Assembly (NCBI GenBank): GCA_016788425.1
Contig: JAEURQ010000004.1
Coordinates: 248,001-312,000 of the forward strand
Direction of reading: 5' to 3'
DNA length: 64,000 nt
Source: Chthonomonas sp.
GTDB taxonomy: Bacteria > Armatimonadota > Fimbriimonadia > Fimbriimonadales > Fimbriimonadaceae
In this document: positions 8,096-17,147 of the stretch, piece by piece
Position numbering within the stretch: the stretch's first letter is position 1
Layout of the letters: every line of letters starts with the position of its first letter
Made by a program: the position numbers and the translations under genes
The notes under the pieces: generated by a model
Seen by the model: only the letters and a program-made list of their open reading frames with translations
What the model was told of the DNA's origin: nothing
Database searches by the model: none

Positions 8096-9280
8096 TTATC
8101 GAGACACACGCAGGTTCCCGGCGACCCAAACTTTGCGGGGGAAGACGCCCACCCAATAGCCGATTTCCTCCGGATCCGCGACATCCCACAAAACGAGGTC
8201 CGCGCGCTTGCCAAGTTCCAACGAACCGCGATCCGCCGCCCAGCCAAGCGACTCGGCCCCGCGAATTGTGCTGGCTTGCCAACACTCCATGGCCGTCATC
8301 CCCATGTGTAATCGCGCCAAATGCATGACGCTTGCCATGCTCGCGTAGGGTGCGGTGCCGGGGTTAAAGTCAGTCGCCAGTGCCACCCGGCACCCGGCGT
8401 CGAGCATCGACCGAGCGTTGGCGTAGTGATCGCGCCCAAGCGCCGCCACCGATGCCGGCAACAAACCCGCGACGGTGTTGCTCGCCGCCAGCGCGCGGAT
8501 GCCCGCCTCGCCGGTGAACTCCAGATGGTCGGCGCTTTGCGCGCCGAGTTCCACGGCCAGAGCCGCGCCACCCGCATCGCCAAACTGATCGACATGCAAC
8601 CGCAACGCGAGATCGCCGCGGTGCGCGGCCAGCTTTCGCGCCGCATCCGGCGTAAAGTAGCGGTCCTCCACGAACATGTCCACGGCCCGCGCGAGGCCCT
8701 GTTGCTTAACCGCGGGCAGCATGTCGTGCAACACATGCGCCAGGTATTCGTCGCCGTCAGTGCCGGTGGGAACTGCGTGCGCACCCAGAAACGTCGGGCT
8801 CACAGCAAGACCGGTCGAGGCTTCGAGGCCGCCCGCGACTTCCAGCAAGCGCAGCTCATCGGTTAGCGAAAGGCCGTAACCGCTTTTGACTTCCGCCGAC
8901 GTGGTTCCGTTGGCCAGTAGCCACTCCGCGTGGCGGGTGGCCTGCTGCGTGAGCTCCGGCGTGCTGGCCGCACGCACCTGCTCGACGCTTCGCTTGATGC
9001 CGCCGCCCGCGGCGGCGATTTCCTGGTAACTCGCGCCGGCGTTTCGTTGATCGAACTCGCCCGCGCGGTGCCCCGCGAACACCAAGTGCGTGTGCGAATC
9101 CACAAATCCCGGCGAAACCAGCCCGCCGCGAGCATCCACGGTGTCGCCACCGTAAGCCAGCTCATTGGTCGCGCCGATCCACGAAATGCGCCCGTCGCGC
9201 ACCATCATCGCGCCATCGCGAATGAGGCCACGATCGCCCATGGTCAGCAGCGATGCGTGGATAATGGCAAACTCGCTCAC
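8096..9280 (-). CDS. hutI: Imidazolonepropionase
   Basis: About 394 residues, the usual size. This amidohydrolase converts 4-imidazolone-5-propanoate to N-formimidoyl-L-glutamate in histidine degradation. Visible are the N-terminal beta-sandwich strands, the metal-binding HTHLVFAGHR, the KSGYGL segment, the second metal His in LHVDQFG, SADHLE and the catalytic Asp in ALATDFNPGT. The GTG at 9280 overlaps the hutG stop (GTGA) and gives the expected N-terminus; the frame stays open further upstream inside hutG. It follows hutG in a two-gene unit; hutH and hutU are not in the window. Confidence 0.93.
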   Translation of the reverse strand: MSEFAIIHASLLTMGDRGLIRDGAMMVRDGRISWIGATNELAYGGDTVDARGGLVSPGFVDSHTHLVFAGHRAGEFDQRNAGASYQEIAAAGGGIKRSVEQVRAASTPELTQQATRHAEWLLANGTTSAEVKSGYGLSLTDELRLLEVAGGLEASTGLAVSPTFLGAHAVPTGTDGDEYLAHVLHDMLPAVKQQGLARAVDMFVEDRYFTPDAARKLAAHRGDLALRLHVDQFGDAGGAALAVELGAQSADHLEFTGEAGIRALAASNTVAGLLPASVAALGRDHYANARSMLDAGCRVALATDFNPGTAPYASMASVMHLARLHMGMTAMECWQASTIRGAESLGWAADRGSLELGKRADLVLWDVADPEEIGYWVGVFPRKVWVAGNLRVSR

Positions 9281-10173
9281 GCCTCGCCTCGGGCCAACAC
9301 GCCGGTCGCAAACTCGAGGAAGAACCGAGCCGCCGCCAAACACGAAAGTCCGTTTTGATCGGTGTTCGGGTCAATCTCCACCAAATCCATGGCCCGCACC
9401 GCCGTGCACCGGCCGCACGCGAAGGCCGCCGCGGCGACCTCGTCGGGCGTGAATCCGCCGGGCCGCGCGCCCGGAGTTCCCGGCGAGAAAGCTCGGTCGA
9501 GCACGTCCACGTCGAGGTTCACATACACGGTGAGTCCGCGGGCGGCGAAGTCGTCAAGCGTCCGTTGCACGCAGCCGGCTAGCCCTTGCTCGCGCACTGT
9601 GTTCGCGGTGACGCTCGTGATTCCTTGGCCGCGGGCGTACTCCCAATACTCGCGCGAATTGGCGAAGGGCAGCAGCCCCAACTGAACCACGTTTTCGCCC
9701 GGCAAACCATCGTCCATCAGCGCGCGAATCGGGTTGCCGTTATGCAACCCCGCATCGAAATTCCGCACGTCCAAGTGCGCGTCCAGCGTGAGCAACCCGA
9801 CTTGCTCCAGCGGCACGCCGAGCCCGTGCACTCCCGGACGAGTGATGAAGTTGTCGCCACCCAACAGCACCAACGTCCCCGCCGCCTTTCGCAAAGCAAA
9901 GGCGATCTCCTTGCTCGGGTCGTCGTCGTTGGTCCAGGCGATGTCGCCCGCATCCAGCGCCGCCAAATCGCGCAAGTCGAGGTGATGGTCGGGGTGGTAG
10001 GTGGAGTATTTAAGGAGGGCGTCCCGTATTGCCGCTGGCGCGAGGTCCGCTCGCCCCGGCGAAATCGAGCGCTGAAACGGCACCCCCACCACCGTGAGGG
10101 CCGGATTCGTCGCCGATGCCGAGGCTAGCCATTCGCCCGCGCGGGGCCATTCTGCATCTCTATGCAGGGTCAT
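9277..10173 (-). CDS. hutG: Formimidoylglutamase (arginase/ureohydrolase family)
   Basis: A 298-residue binuclear-metal hydrolase that releases formamide and glutamate from N-formimidoylglutamate. The metal-binding motifs are [16 protein letters not shown] and [18 protein letters not shown] replaces the GGDH of arginases; I recall the same substitution in Bacillus-type HutG, but have not checked it. It precedes hutI with a 4-base overlap. A TAAACT hexamer lies 6 nt before the ATG, in the pattern of leaderless genes here. It is divergent from the carboxypeptidase gene with only 25 bases between the starts. Confidence 0.9.
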   Translation of the reverse strand: MTLHRDAEWPRAGEWLASASATNPALTVVGVPFQRSISPGRADLAPAAIRDALLKYSTYHPDHHLDLRDLAALDAGDIAWTNDDDPSKEIAFALRKAAGTLVLLGGDNFITRPGVHGLGVPLEQVGLLTLDAHLDVRNFDAGLHNGNPIRALMDDGLPGENVVQLGLLPFANSREYWEYARGQGITSVTANTVREQGLAGCVQRTLDDFAARGLTVYVNLDVDVLDRAFSPGTPGARPGGFTPDEVAAAAFACGRCTAVRAMDLVEIDPNTDQNGLSCLAAARFFLEFATGVLARGEA

Positions 10174-10198
10174 TCCGTCAGTTTATCAAAGGTTGCCT

Positions 10199-11047
10199 AT
10201 GCGAGTTCGAACCATTGCCGCTCTTGCCCTTGTTGTGGGGTCTGCCACCGCCGCCTGGGCGCAACCTCAGCTGAGCATCAAGGCCGACGCCGGCATCATT
10301 ATCGACGCCGCGACCGGCATTGTGTTGTGGGAAAAAAACCCGGACGCCAAAATGTTTCCGGCCAGCACCACCAAGATCATGACCGGCCTGTTGCTCTTGG
10401 AAAATACGAGCCCCACCGACCAGGTGATTGCGCCGCGCGACGTGACCTCCGTTGGAGAATCGAGCATGAACTTGCGTCCGCGCGAAAAGCTCACCGCCTC
10501 CGACCTGCTCACCGCGATTATGCTGCGCAGCGCCAACGATGCGGCTTACACCGCGGCCATCCATATTGCCGGGAGCAAGGAGAAATTTGCCGCAATGATG
10601 AACGAGCGCGCGGCGGAACTGGGTTGCAGCTCCACGCATTTTATGAATCCGCACGGGCTGCACAACGAGAGCCACTACACCTCCGCCCGCGACTTGGCCA
10701 TCATGGCCCGCGCGGCCATGCACAACGAGGAGTTTCGGGCGGTGGTCCGCCAGCCCGCCTCCACGATTTCGCGCGGCGACCTACGCGAGGAAGAGGTGTC
10801 CAACCGCAATAGGTGGCTGAGCCTGGATAGCAGCGCCGACGGGATTAAGACGGGTTACACGAAAAAGGCGGGGCGGTGCTTCGTCGGCTCCGCCACCCGC
10901 AACGATTGGCAGGTGATTACGGTGCAGCTGCATTCGCCGAATTGGATGGCCGACCAGCCCCGCATGGTCGACTGGGCGTTTACTTCGTTTGCGCATGCGC
11001 CGACCGAGCTCGACGCGGCATTGGGTCTGGAACTCGCGGCTCATTAA
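10199..11047 (+). CDS. Serine-type D-Ala-D-Ala carboxypeptidase (penicillin-binding protein, S11)
   Basis: A 282-residue periplasmic enzyme that trims the terminal D-alanine of peptidoglycan stem peptides. A signal peptide (MRVRTIAALALVVGSATAAW) is cleaved near AQP. The three penicilloyl-serine motifs are SxxK in PASTTKIMTG, SxN in MLRSANDAA, and KTG in GIKTGYTKKAG. The start at 10199 is chosen because AAAGG lies 6 nt upstream and it gives a clean signal peptide; the frame is open for 35 codons further. It lacks the long C-terminal domain and anchor of DacA, so it is the short DacF/PbpG-like form. Confidence 0.9.
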   Translation: MRVRTIAALALVVGSATAAWAQPQLSIKADAGIIIDAATGIVLWEKNPDAKMFPASTTKIMTGLLLLENTSPTDQVIAPRDVTSVGESSMNLRPREKLTASDLLTAIMLRSANDAAYTAAIHIAGSKEKFAAMMNERAAELGCSSTHFMNPHGLHNESHYTSARDLAIMARAAMHNEEFRAVVRQPASTISRGDLREEEVSNRNRWLSLDSSADGIKTGYTKKAGRCFVGSATRNDWQVITVQLHSPNWMADQPRMVDWAFTSFAHAPTELDAALGLELAAH

Positions 11048-11057
11048 TCGCGTCATA

Positions 11058-11087
11058 CTTACGTGAATGTAAGAAAAGCTTACATTC
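11058..11087. promoter_or_regulatory. Operator-like inverted repeats before the XRE-ImmA gene
   Basis: A perfect 9-bp inverted repeat GAATGTAAG (11065-11073) and CTTACATTC (11079-11087) has a 5-nt spacer. A third half-site CTTAC at 11058-11062 forms a second inverted pair with GTAAG. Three half-sites ahead of a helix-turn-helix gene suggest autoregulation. Confidence 0.6.
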
Positions 11088-11113
11088 TGGGCAAAATCTG
11101 CCGAAACTAGCGT

Positions 11114-12310
11114 ATGGCTCTTTCTCAAAAAACTCTCGGAGCGCGATTGCAAAGTGCGCGCAAAAGCGCGGCGCTTACTCAGGCGATTGCTTCGCGGGAA
11201 GTGGGCATTTCCCGCGAGACCCTGGCCCAAATCGAAGCTGGCGTCCGCAGCGTTAACTCGCTGGAAATTTCGCGCCTGGCGCGGCTGTATGGTCGGTCGC
11301 TCGGTTCGATCCTGAGTCCGGAAGGCAACTCCGAGGACGAGCCGCTCACCCCGCTCTTCCGGATGCAAGAAACCTTGGCCGAATCACCCGGACTGCGTGA
11401 GAAACTCATGTGGTTCACCAGCGTATTCCAAGAAGCTCGCACCATCGAGCGCCTACTCGGCGACGAGCCGTTGCCGCTGCCGCCGGACTATGGCATGCGC
11501 GACCCGCGCTCGATCGCCGAAGCGTATGAGCAGGGCCAGGAGTTAGCCAATCAAGAGCGTCAACGGCTGGGTTTGGGATCGGGTCCGATTGCAGATGTGG
11601 CCGAAGTGCTTGCCCAACAAGGGGTCTGGGCCGTCGCCGCCGCCATGCCGGAAAACGTCTCGGGCATCTGCCTGATCCACCCCGCGATCGGCGCGGCCGC
11701 GATCGTGAATCAGAGCCACCACCGCAGTCGCCGCCGATTCTCCTATGCTCATGAGTACGCCCACATCTTGGCGGATCGAGTGGGCCGACCCACTTCGGTG
11801 AGTGGTGCGAGCAACGCCAAGGATCTGATGGAGCGGCGAGCGAACAGCTTTGCCAGCGAGTTTTTGATGCCAACCAAAGGCATATTGGAGTTGCTCGCGC
11901 GGCTCGACAAAGGTGGTGCGAGCCGCGAGCCGATGTCGTTTTTCGATAACAGTAGCGATGCAGGCGAGCTGATTGAAAAGCGCAACCCGCCCGGCTCGCA
12001 AGAGATCGATTTTCACGATGTCGCGTTTATCGCGGATTGGTTTCAGGTGAGTTATGACGCGGCGGCTTATCGGCTAAGTGATCTCGGAAAAGTCACTCGC
12101 GAAAAACTGCAAACCTTGCTGACTAAGCGTAGCGCGCGCAAGTGGGTGGAAGCGTCCGACCAGCCGTATCTTGAAACCTACTTGCGCTGGCTTGTCCGCG
12201 AAGCCTATCGGCGCGAAGTTATCTCGGGCGGGCGCTTTCGTGACTTCTGCACTCTCGCAAAGTTAGATGTAGAAGAAGAATTTGCGCAGGTGCAAGCGCA
12301 TTTTGATTGA
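11114..12310 (+). CDS. XRE-family regulator fused to an ImmA/IrrE metallopeptidase
   Basis: A 398-residue protein. Residues about 7-65 form an XRE helix-turn-helix (LQSARKSAALTQAIASREVG, then RETLAQIEAG), and a central ImmA/IrrE-type zinc peptidase carries the HEYAH motif (HExxH) in FSYAHEYAHILAD. Such proteins usually act as repressors that cleave themselves or a partner on a signal, and often sit with toxin-like or mobile-element genes. The next gene starts in the same stop (TGATG), so they form one unit. The C-terminal 150 residues (YRLSDLGKVTREKLQTL region) may sense or bind the partner. A three-half-site operator lies just upstream. Confidence 0.82.
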   Translation: MALSQKTLGARLQSARKSAALTQAIASREVGISRETLAQIEAGVRSVNSLEISRLARLYGRSLGSILSPEGNSEDEPLTPLFRMQETLAESPGLREKLMWFTSVFQEARTIERLLGDEPLPLPPDYGMRDPRSIAEAYEQGQELANQERQRLGLGSGPIADVAEVLAQQGVWAVAAAMPENVSGICLIHPAIGAAAIVNQSHHRSRRRFSYAHEYAHILADRVGRPTSVSGASNAKDLMERRANSFASEFLMPTKGILELLARLDKGGASREPMSFFDNSSDAGELIEKRNPPGSQEIDFHDVAFIADWFQVSYDAAAYRLSDLGKVTREKLQTLLTKRSARKWVEASDQPYLETYLRWLVREAYRREVISGGRFRDFCTLAKLDVEEEFAQVQAHFD

Positions 12311-12801
12311 TGGCGGATACGCTCCTTATTGCTGATGCTTCGACGTTGTTGAACTTTCTACGTGTGAGGCGCTTCGACCTCATTGAAAACTTGGGATACC
12401 AAGTTCACGTTGTTGATGCGGTGATTGATGAGATTTTGACCGAGCGAGATACGCTTCATCGCCTTATTGACGACGGGAAGATCAGCACTCTCAGCCTGGA
12501 GGGAGTTACCCTGAGCGACACTGTCGCGGCCCTGCTCAGTCTTGGCTTGGGCAACGGAGAAGCGTTTTGCTTCGCCGCGGCAGTTAAGCTTGGCGCGAGC
12601 CTCGCCATTGACGATCGCCGCGCGATCAAGCGAGCCCAACCAGTGGCGCCGGATGTCAACATTGTCACGTCTTGCGACATTGTCGTGGCAAACATCCGCG
12701 CAAACCAACTTACCATCGCCGGGGCCGACGCAATCAAAACGGAGTGGGCGGAGCACCACCAGTTTCGCCTAAAGTTTGCTAGTTTTACGGATTTGGTTTA
12801 A
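12310..12801 (+). CDS. PIN-like domain protein, partner of XRE-ImmA
   Basis: A 163-residue protein. The PIN-like acidic residues appear in order: Asp in LIADAST near the N-terminus, Glu in VIDEILTE, Glu in GNGEAFCFA and the Asp pair in LAIDDRRA. PIN domains are usually Mg-dependent ribonucleases. The gene begins at the ATG whose A is the last base of the preceding TGA (a TTG one codon earlier is possible). Small PIN-like proteins are known next to XRE-ImmA genes, so this could be the effector of a toxin-antitoxin-like pair. RNase activity is inferred only. Confidence 0.65.
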   Translation: MADTLLIADASTLLNFLRVRRFDLIENLGYQVHVVDAVIDEILTERDTLHRLIDDGKISTLSLEGVTLSDTVAALLSLGLGNGEAFCFAAAVKLGASLAIDDRRAIKRAQPVAPDVNIVTSCDIVVANIRANQLTIAGADAIKTEWAEHHQFRLKFASFTDLV

Positions 12802-13288
12802 CCCGCTTCAACTCCATGCGATGGCTAAACTCCCACGCGGATTTCCCCGCCCAGAGCAGGGATTTGTCACTCACAAACCCATCCTTAGTAAACGTATAAC
12901 GAAACCGCATCCGCGAGTTCCCCATCTCACTTTCGCGATCCGTTTCAATTTGAAACCAATCCGAACGCCCCGCGCAAAACTCCGCCCAATTTGACAAGTC
13001 AAATCGCTCCACCTCAAAGCTACTATTGCGGTCCAGCCACACGGTACCGTCCATGGAAACTGAGATCACGCCAATGCTTAACTGATATTGGCCGGGCTGA
13101 AAACGGTACTTGAACAACGCCGTTGCGCCATCCGAGAACGGGGTCCACCGCAAGCTAATCGGAAACGATCTTCGCTCCTTGGCAAACGTATCGTAAAAGG
13201 CCATCGTCCCCTCAAATTGCCCCTCCAGACGGGCAAATCCAGCTGAGTGATCAATGGAGATCAGCGAAATCAGGGCCAAGGCCATCAT
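12785..13288 (-). CDS. Hypothetical secreted protein
   Basis: A 167-residue protein with a short hydrophobic N-terminus (MMALALISLISIDHSAGFA) that could be a signal peptide. The rest is beta-rich with aromatic residues (RFRYTFTKDGF, SLLWAGKSAWEFSH). No family is recognised. It is convergent with the PIN gene, overlapping it by 17 bases, and divergent from the pseudouridine synthase gene across a 21-bp gap that holds a palindrome. Confidence 0.55.
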   Translation of the reverse strand: MMALALISLISIDHSAGFARLEGQFEGTMAFYDTFAKERRSFPISLRWTPFSDGATALFKYRFQPGQYQLSIGVISVSMDGTVWLDRNSSFEVERFDLSNWAEFCAGRSDWFQIETDRESEMGNSRMRFRYTFTKDGFVSDKSLLWAGKSAWEFSHRMELKRVKPNP

Positions 13289-13294
13289 ACTTAA

Positions 13295-13308
13295 GGGAGT
13301 CTACTCCC
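13295..13308. promoter_or_regulatory. Palindrome containing the ribosome-binding site of the pseudouridine synthase gene
   Basis: GGGAGT-CT-ACTCCC lies in the 21-bp divergent gap. GGGAG is the likely Shine-Dalgarno site for the ATG at 13310 and would be paired in this hairpin. It could be a repressor site for both genes or a chance palindrome. Confidence 0.35.
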
Positions 13309-13309
13309 C

Positions 13310-14041
13310 ATGTCCACCCCCGAAACCGAACGTCTGCACAAGTTCCTCGCCCGCTGCGGGGTGGCTTCGCGGCGCAAAGCCGAAGAGCTGATTCGCGAGG
13401 GCGCGGTGGAGGTCAACGGGAGCATGGTCATCGAAATGGGGGTCCGCGTCGGGCCCGAAGACGAGGTCCGCGTGTTTGGCCGCCCCGTCGTCGCCGAGCG
13501 ATTTTTGTACGTGGTGATGAACAAGCCGAAGGGCTACGTGACCACCACCAGCGACGAGCGCAACCGCCGCACCGTGATGGATCTGCTGCCCGACATGAGC
13601 GTCTCGCTGAAGCCGGTGGGCCGCCTCGACCTGGACACCGAGGGCGTGCTCCTGTTTACCAACGACGGCGAACTCGCCGCCCGCCTGACCCACGCGCGCT
13701 ACGCCGTGGATAAGGAATATCTGGTCAAAATCCACGGCGTGATGCCGCCGGAAAAACTGGCCAAACTCCGCGCCGGCGTGTGGATCGAAGGCGGAAAGAC
13801 CAAGCCGATTCAAGCCGAACTCGTCCACCAATCGGACAAGGAAACCGTACTCCGCCTCACCCTGCACGAGGGTCGCAACCGCCAGATTCGGCGCATGTGC
13901 GAGGCGTTAGGCCACGACGTGATGTCGCTTAAGCGCGAGCGTATTGCGTTCATTTCCGTCAAAGGAATGGCGCTCGGCGAGTGCCGCACGGTCGGGCAAA
14001 AGGACATTCAGCGCCTGCGCGCGATGGTCAAACTTCAGTAG
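13310..14041 (+). CDS. RNA pseudouridine synthase, RsuA/RluB type
   Basis: A 243-residue enzyme that isomerises uridine in ribosomal RNA. An N-terminal S4 RNA-binding domain (HKFLARCGVASRRKAEELI, about 8-26) is followed by the catalytic motif GRLDLDTEGVLLFTNDGELA with the nucleophilic Asp, then LVHQSDKETVLRLTLHEGRNRQIRRM. Length and motifs fit RluB/RsuA, which modify one specific uridine; the exact site cannot be assigned. It is convergent with the small membrane protein, overlapping it by 7 bases. Confidence 0.93.
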   Translation: MSTPETERLHKFLARCGVASRRKAEELIREGAVEVNGSMVIEMGVRVGPEDEVRVFGRPVVAERFLYVVMNKPKGYVTTTSDERNRRTVMDLLPDMSVSLKPVGRLDLDTEGVLLFTNDGELAARLTHARYAVDKEYLVKIHGVMPPEKLAKLRAGVWIEGGKTKPIQAELVHQSDKETVLRLTLHEGRNRQIRRMCEALGHDVMSLKRERIAFISVKGMALGECRTVGQKDIQRLRAMVKLQ

Positions 14042-14397
14042 TTTTTGCCGACCACACCCTCAAAGCCCTTGCTAAAGGCGTGCAACTGCTTGCTCGTCGG
14101 CCGCACCGCGCCAACCTCGGGCGTGCACGGACCCACCGTGTCTTGCACTTCTTGCACCACGCGGCTCACGTAGGCGCGGTCGCGCTCCTTGCGTTCGGCT
14201 TGCAGCGCCCGAAAGCCGTCTTCGGCAATCGCTTTACGCGCCAATCGCTCGCCGCATCTAAGCCATCTAGCGTTCACCGCGCCCTTCATACTGCGATCCA
14301 CTACCGAGTACGTCACGGCCACGACCGTGCCGATCATCATGATCATCCCGAGGTTACGGCCAAGTCGCCGCGAAGCCGGAGCAGGCGCTGAATCCAT
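14035..14397 (-). CDS. Small membrane-anchored hypothetical protein
   Basis: A 120-residue protein. One transmembrane segment (LGMIMMIGTVVAVTYSVV) near residues 17-34 is followed by a charged, mostly helical tail. The ATG at 14397 lies 2 nt beyond the TAA of cysS, and the frame also stays open into cysS. It is probably co-transcribed with cysS. No family is recognised. Confidence 0.55.
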   Translation of the reverse strand: MDSAPAPASRRLGRNLGMIMMIGTVVAVTYSVVDRSMKGAVNARWLRCGERLARKAIAEDGFRALQAERKERDRAYVSRVVQEVQDTVGPCTPEVGAVRPTSKQLHAFSKGFEGVVGKNY

Positions 14398-14399
14398 GA

Positions 14400-15881
14400 T
14401 TACACCGTGCGAGTGAGCCGCCACACCACGCCATCCGGCGTGTCGCGCAGCTCCACTCCCATCGCCGCGAGCTCATCGCGAATCGCGTCGGCCCGTGCGA
14501 AATCGCGCGCCGATTTGGCTTCGGCCCGCTCGTCCACTTTCGACTGAATCAGACCCTCGTCCACCGCCAGATTCGCGCCGGTTTGCGCCTCGAATGGCAC
14601 AATTCCCAGCAGGTTGTTGATTGCGTGCAGGTAGCGCAAAGCCGATTCGCCCGCCGCTGCCGACATCGTGCGGCCCTCGCGGAAAATCACGCCCGTGCCT
14701 TCCAACGCCTTGGCCAGCGCCACGCTCGTGTTCAGGTCTTCCAGCATCGCACCGAGCGCGGCGTCCGCGAGCTCGTCCAGCGCCGCGCCCACCGTATCCG
14801 GCCCGGGCAAACCTCGGTCTACGGCGGCTTCGGCCATCAGCCGGCACTCTTCGTAGCGCAACACCTTGGCTTCGCTATCCCGCAAAAGGTCCATGGTAAA
14901 GTTGGCCGGTTTGCCATAAGGCACCGAAATCAAGGCGTAGCGCAGCGCCAGCGGATGAATGCCCTTATCCTGCACCAGCTCGCGCACGGTGTAAAAGTTG
15001 CCCTTGCTCTTGGACATCTTTTCGCCTTCAACGCTCAGGAACTTGGTGTGGATCCAATGATTCGAAAACGCCTTGCCGGTGAGGCATTCGCTCTGCGCCA
15101 TCTCGCATTCGTGGTGCGGGAAAATCAGGTCCTCGCCGCCGCCGTGCAAGTCAATCGTTTCGCCCAGATAGGCCATCGCCATCACCGAGCACTCGATATG
15201 CCAACCCGGAAAGCCCCATCCCCACGGCGAATACCACTGCATTAGGTGCTTGTCGTCCTTTTTCCAAAGCGCAAAATCGGCTTGGTGACGCTTGTTATCG
15301 TCCAGGACCACATCGCGCGCGCCGGCCTTCAGGTTGTCCAGTTCGGTGTTGCCGCTGAGCGCGCCTCGGCGCGCAAACTTGGCGCTGTCAAAGTAAACAC
15401 CGGTCGGAGTTTCGTACGCAAAGCCGTCCTCAATGAGCTGCTGCACGGCCAAAATCTGCTCGCGCATGTGTTCAGTGGCGCGCGGCCACACCATCGGTCG
15501 GCGCAACCCCAGCTGATCCCAATCTTGCTGAAATGCGGTGGCGTAGTGGCCGGCCAATTCCCACACATTCTTAAATTGTTCGCCCTCTTTGCTGCGCAGG
15601 GCCTTCTCCATTTTGTCGTCGCCGGTCGCATCGGCCTGGTCGTCGGTGGTCAGGTGGCCCACGTCGGTGATGTTGCTGACGTAGCTGACCCGCCAACCGA
15701 GCGCCTCGGCGGTGCGGACGATGAGGTCGGCGGTGAGGAAGGTGCGGAAGTTGCCGATGTGGGCGTACGAGTAGACCGTCGGTCCGCACGAATAGAAGCG
15801 AAGATGCCCAGGTTCGCTGAGAACCAAGGGCTTCACGGTCCTGCTTTCGGTGTCGAACAGACGAAATTCGCGCTCACTCAT
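14400..15881 (-). CDS. cysS: Cysteinyl-tRNA synthetase
   Basis: A 493-residue class I aminoacyl-tRNA synthetase that charges tRNA-Cys. The HIGH-equivalent HIGN is in [18 protein letters not shown] near residue 32-49, and the KMSKS loop is in [13 protein letters not shown]. The zinc ligands follow the usual order (Cys near the N-terminus, then [10 protein letters not shown] and [10 protein letters not shown]). The C-terminal domain with the helical anticodon-binding part is complete. No T-box or long leader precedes it. The gap to the right holds the tRNA-Arg fragment and repeats. Confidence 0.97.
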   Translation of the reverse strand: MSEREFRLFDTESRTVKPLVLSEPGHLRFYSCGPTVYSYAHIGNFRTFLTADLIVRTAEALGWRVSYVSNITDVGHLTTDDQADATGDDKMEKALRSKEGEQFKNVWELAGHYATAFQQDWDQLGLRRPMVWPRATEHMREQILAVQQLIEDGFAYETPTGVYFDSAKFARRGALSGNTELDNLKAGARDVVLDDNKRHQADFALWKKDDKHLMQWYSPWGWGFPGWHIECSVMAMAYLGETIDLHGGGEDLIFPHHECEMAQSECLTGKAFSNHWIHTKFLSVEGEKMSKSKGNFYTVRELVQDKGIHPLALRYALISVPYGKPANFTMDLLRDSEAKVLRYEECRLMAEAAVDRGLPGPDTVGAALDELADAALGAMLEDLNTSVALAKALEGTGVIFREGRTMSAAAGESALRYLHAINNLLGIVPFEAQTGANLAVDEGLIQSKVDERAEAKSARDFARADAIRDELAAMGVELRDTPDGVVWRLTRTV

Positions 15882-15934
15882 GGGGAATCTTGATGGTACC
15901 TTGAACTACGCCCACCCCCCGGCCGCGCGTTCGG

Positions 15935-15962
15935 GCGGGTTGGAATACCTTACTCCGCGCCA
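15935..15962 (+). pseudogene. Degenerate tRNA-Arg 3'-end fragment
   Basis: 24 of 28 bases match the last 28 bases of the intact tRNA-Arg gene at 35515-35542, including an exact ACTCCGCGCCA end with CCA. A T-run follows at once. No 5' half (acceptor, D-arm or anticodon arm) is present upstream. It is a possible relic of element integration or a truncated tRNA. Confidence 0.6.
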
Positions 15963-16014
15963 TTTTTTTCGTGGGCGTTGGTCCGGCTCTTGTTTCGGGG
16001 TTGTTCGGCCCTTC

Positions 16015-16170
16015 GCCGCGTCGGCCCACGAATGTGATTTGGCGCCAATCGTCCTCACGTGGCAGGAGGACGATGCGAGCCCAAGTTGCGCTCCTTCGCC
16101 AGCCCCTTTTGCTCCTACATTCAGGGCCAGCTCAGCCGAGTCCGGGGGAGTGGCCGTGGGCCGACGCGGC
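16015..16170. repeat. 156-bp element with perfect 16-bp terminal inverted repeats
   Basis: It begins GCCGCGTCGGCCCACG and ends with the exact reverse complement CGTGGGCCGACGCGGC. The interior holds a GTCCTC/GAGGAC hairpin and a diverged copy of sequence found in the repeat arrays at 17.2-17.4 and 18.5-18.7 kb. It is noncoding and MITE- or REP-like. Confidence 0.65.
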
Positions 16171-16217
16171 TGGAAGCGGGTTCTGAACGCGTTGCGCGGG
16201 GTTGCGTCGGGGCCGAC

Positions 16218-17147
16218 CTAGCGGCGACGGCGAATCATCATCCCAAGTCCAGCGAGCAAGCCCACCATCCCCCCTGGCTCAGGCACAGGCGCAGCCCCGA
16301 TGAGCGTGTACTTGGCACCAATATTCTGCCAGGGTTCGGGATAATCGTCTACGTTCCTTCGAAAGCCCATGTTATTTCCGTGGCCAGTTTGCTCCCCCCC
16401 TGTGGTGTACAAGTGTAAGCCGGTTTCAAATCCGTTAGCACCGTAGGTTTCTCCAAGGCTCAAGGCATTCGTGTAAGTAGAAGTGCAAAAATGAACGACC
16501 TCACCCGGAACTATCTTTCTCCAACCAGAGGCAACAAATCCATCAAGCAAATCATAATTTGGGGTGATGCTGAAGTTTGTGCCCACACCGCGTGCTTGGA
16601 CCGCGGAGTCGCTGCCGCCAATGTATGCCCCCATGCCACGGCCAGCACTCGTACCGTAAGTCGCAATGTCAGGGACACCATCACCATTCACGTCGACCGG
16701 GTTGCGATGAACATCGTAAACAGTGCCTGAACCGAACTCGCTAAGGTTTTGACTGAGCTGATTTGAAGCAGTGTATACGGGAGATATCTTTCGGAATGAG
16801 CTCGCATCTAAGGGCGCTGCTGAAGTATAGGCAACGTTCGACAGGATGGCTCGATCGTAAACAACATAGCTCTGAAACGTTCTAAGAAAAACCGATCCGT
16901 ATCCGTTTGCAATATGCTGCATCGAAACCCCTACCGAGAAGGTAGACAGTGAAGGAACAGCCAACGAAACATTGTTTGGGATTTCGGCACCGATCTCCGC
17001 GTCAGAATCGGAACCGCTGCTACGCGCTAACTGCACCAACTGCGGATCTTGATAGGTGAGAAAATACCGGAACTGACGCGCTTGCGCGAGCGCGAGCCCC
17101 GGCAGTAGCGCCGCCGCGACTAACCCCAAACCAGCAATCTTCCTCAT
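16218..17147 (-). CDS. PEP-CTERM sorting domain protein (paralogue A)
   Basis: About 309 residues. A signal peptide (MRKIAGLGLVAAALLPGLAL) is followed by a beta-rich domain (FRYFLTYQDPQLVQLARS), and the C-terminus is VPEPGG, a hydrophobic segment and RRRR, the classic PEP-CTERM tripartite signal. Such proteins are exported and processed by an exosortase; none is visible here. It is a tandem paralogue of the next gene: both ends are nearly identical while the middle has diverged. The start is set at the Met before the signal peptide (17147), because upstream extensions lie in a conserved noncoding region. Confidence 0.85.
   Translation of the reverse strand: MRKIAGLGLVAAALLPGLALAQARQFRYFLTYQDPQLVQLARSSGSDSDAEIGAEIPNNVSLAVPSLSTFSVGVSMQHIANGYGSVFLRTFQSYVVYDRAILSNVAYTSAAPLDASSFRKISPVYTASNQLSQNLSEFGSGTVYDVHRNPVDVNGDGVPDIATYGTSAGRGMGAYIGGSDSAVQARGVGTNFSITPNYDLLDGFVASGWRKIVPGEVVHFCTSTYTNALSLGETYGANGFETGLHLYTTGGEQTGHGNNMGFRRNVDDYPEPWQNIGAKYTLIGAAPVPEPGGMVGLLAGLGMMIRRRR

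Larger units (their letters stand above)
15882..16217. other. Gene-free stretch between cysS and the first PEP-CTERM gene
   Basis: 336 bases with no convincing gene. It holds a degenerate tRNA-Arg 3' end (15935-15962) followed by seven T residues, and a 156-bp element with perfect 16-bp inverted ends (16015-16170). Confidence 0.7.
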
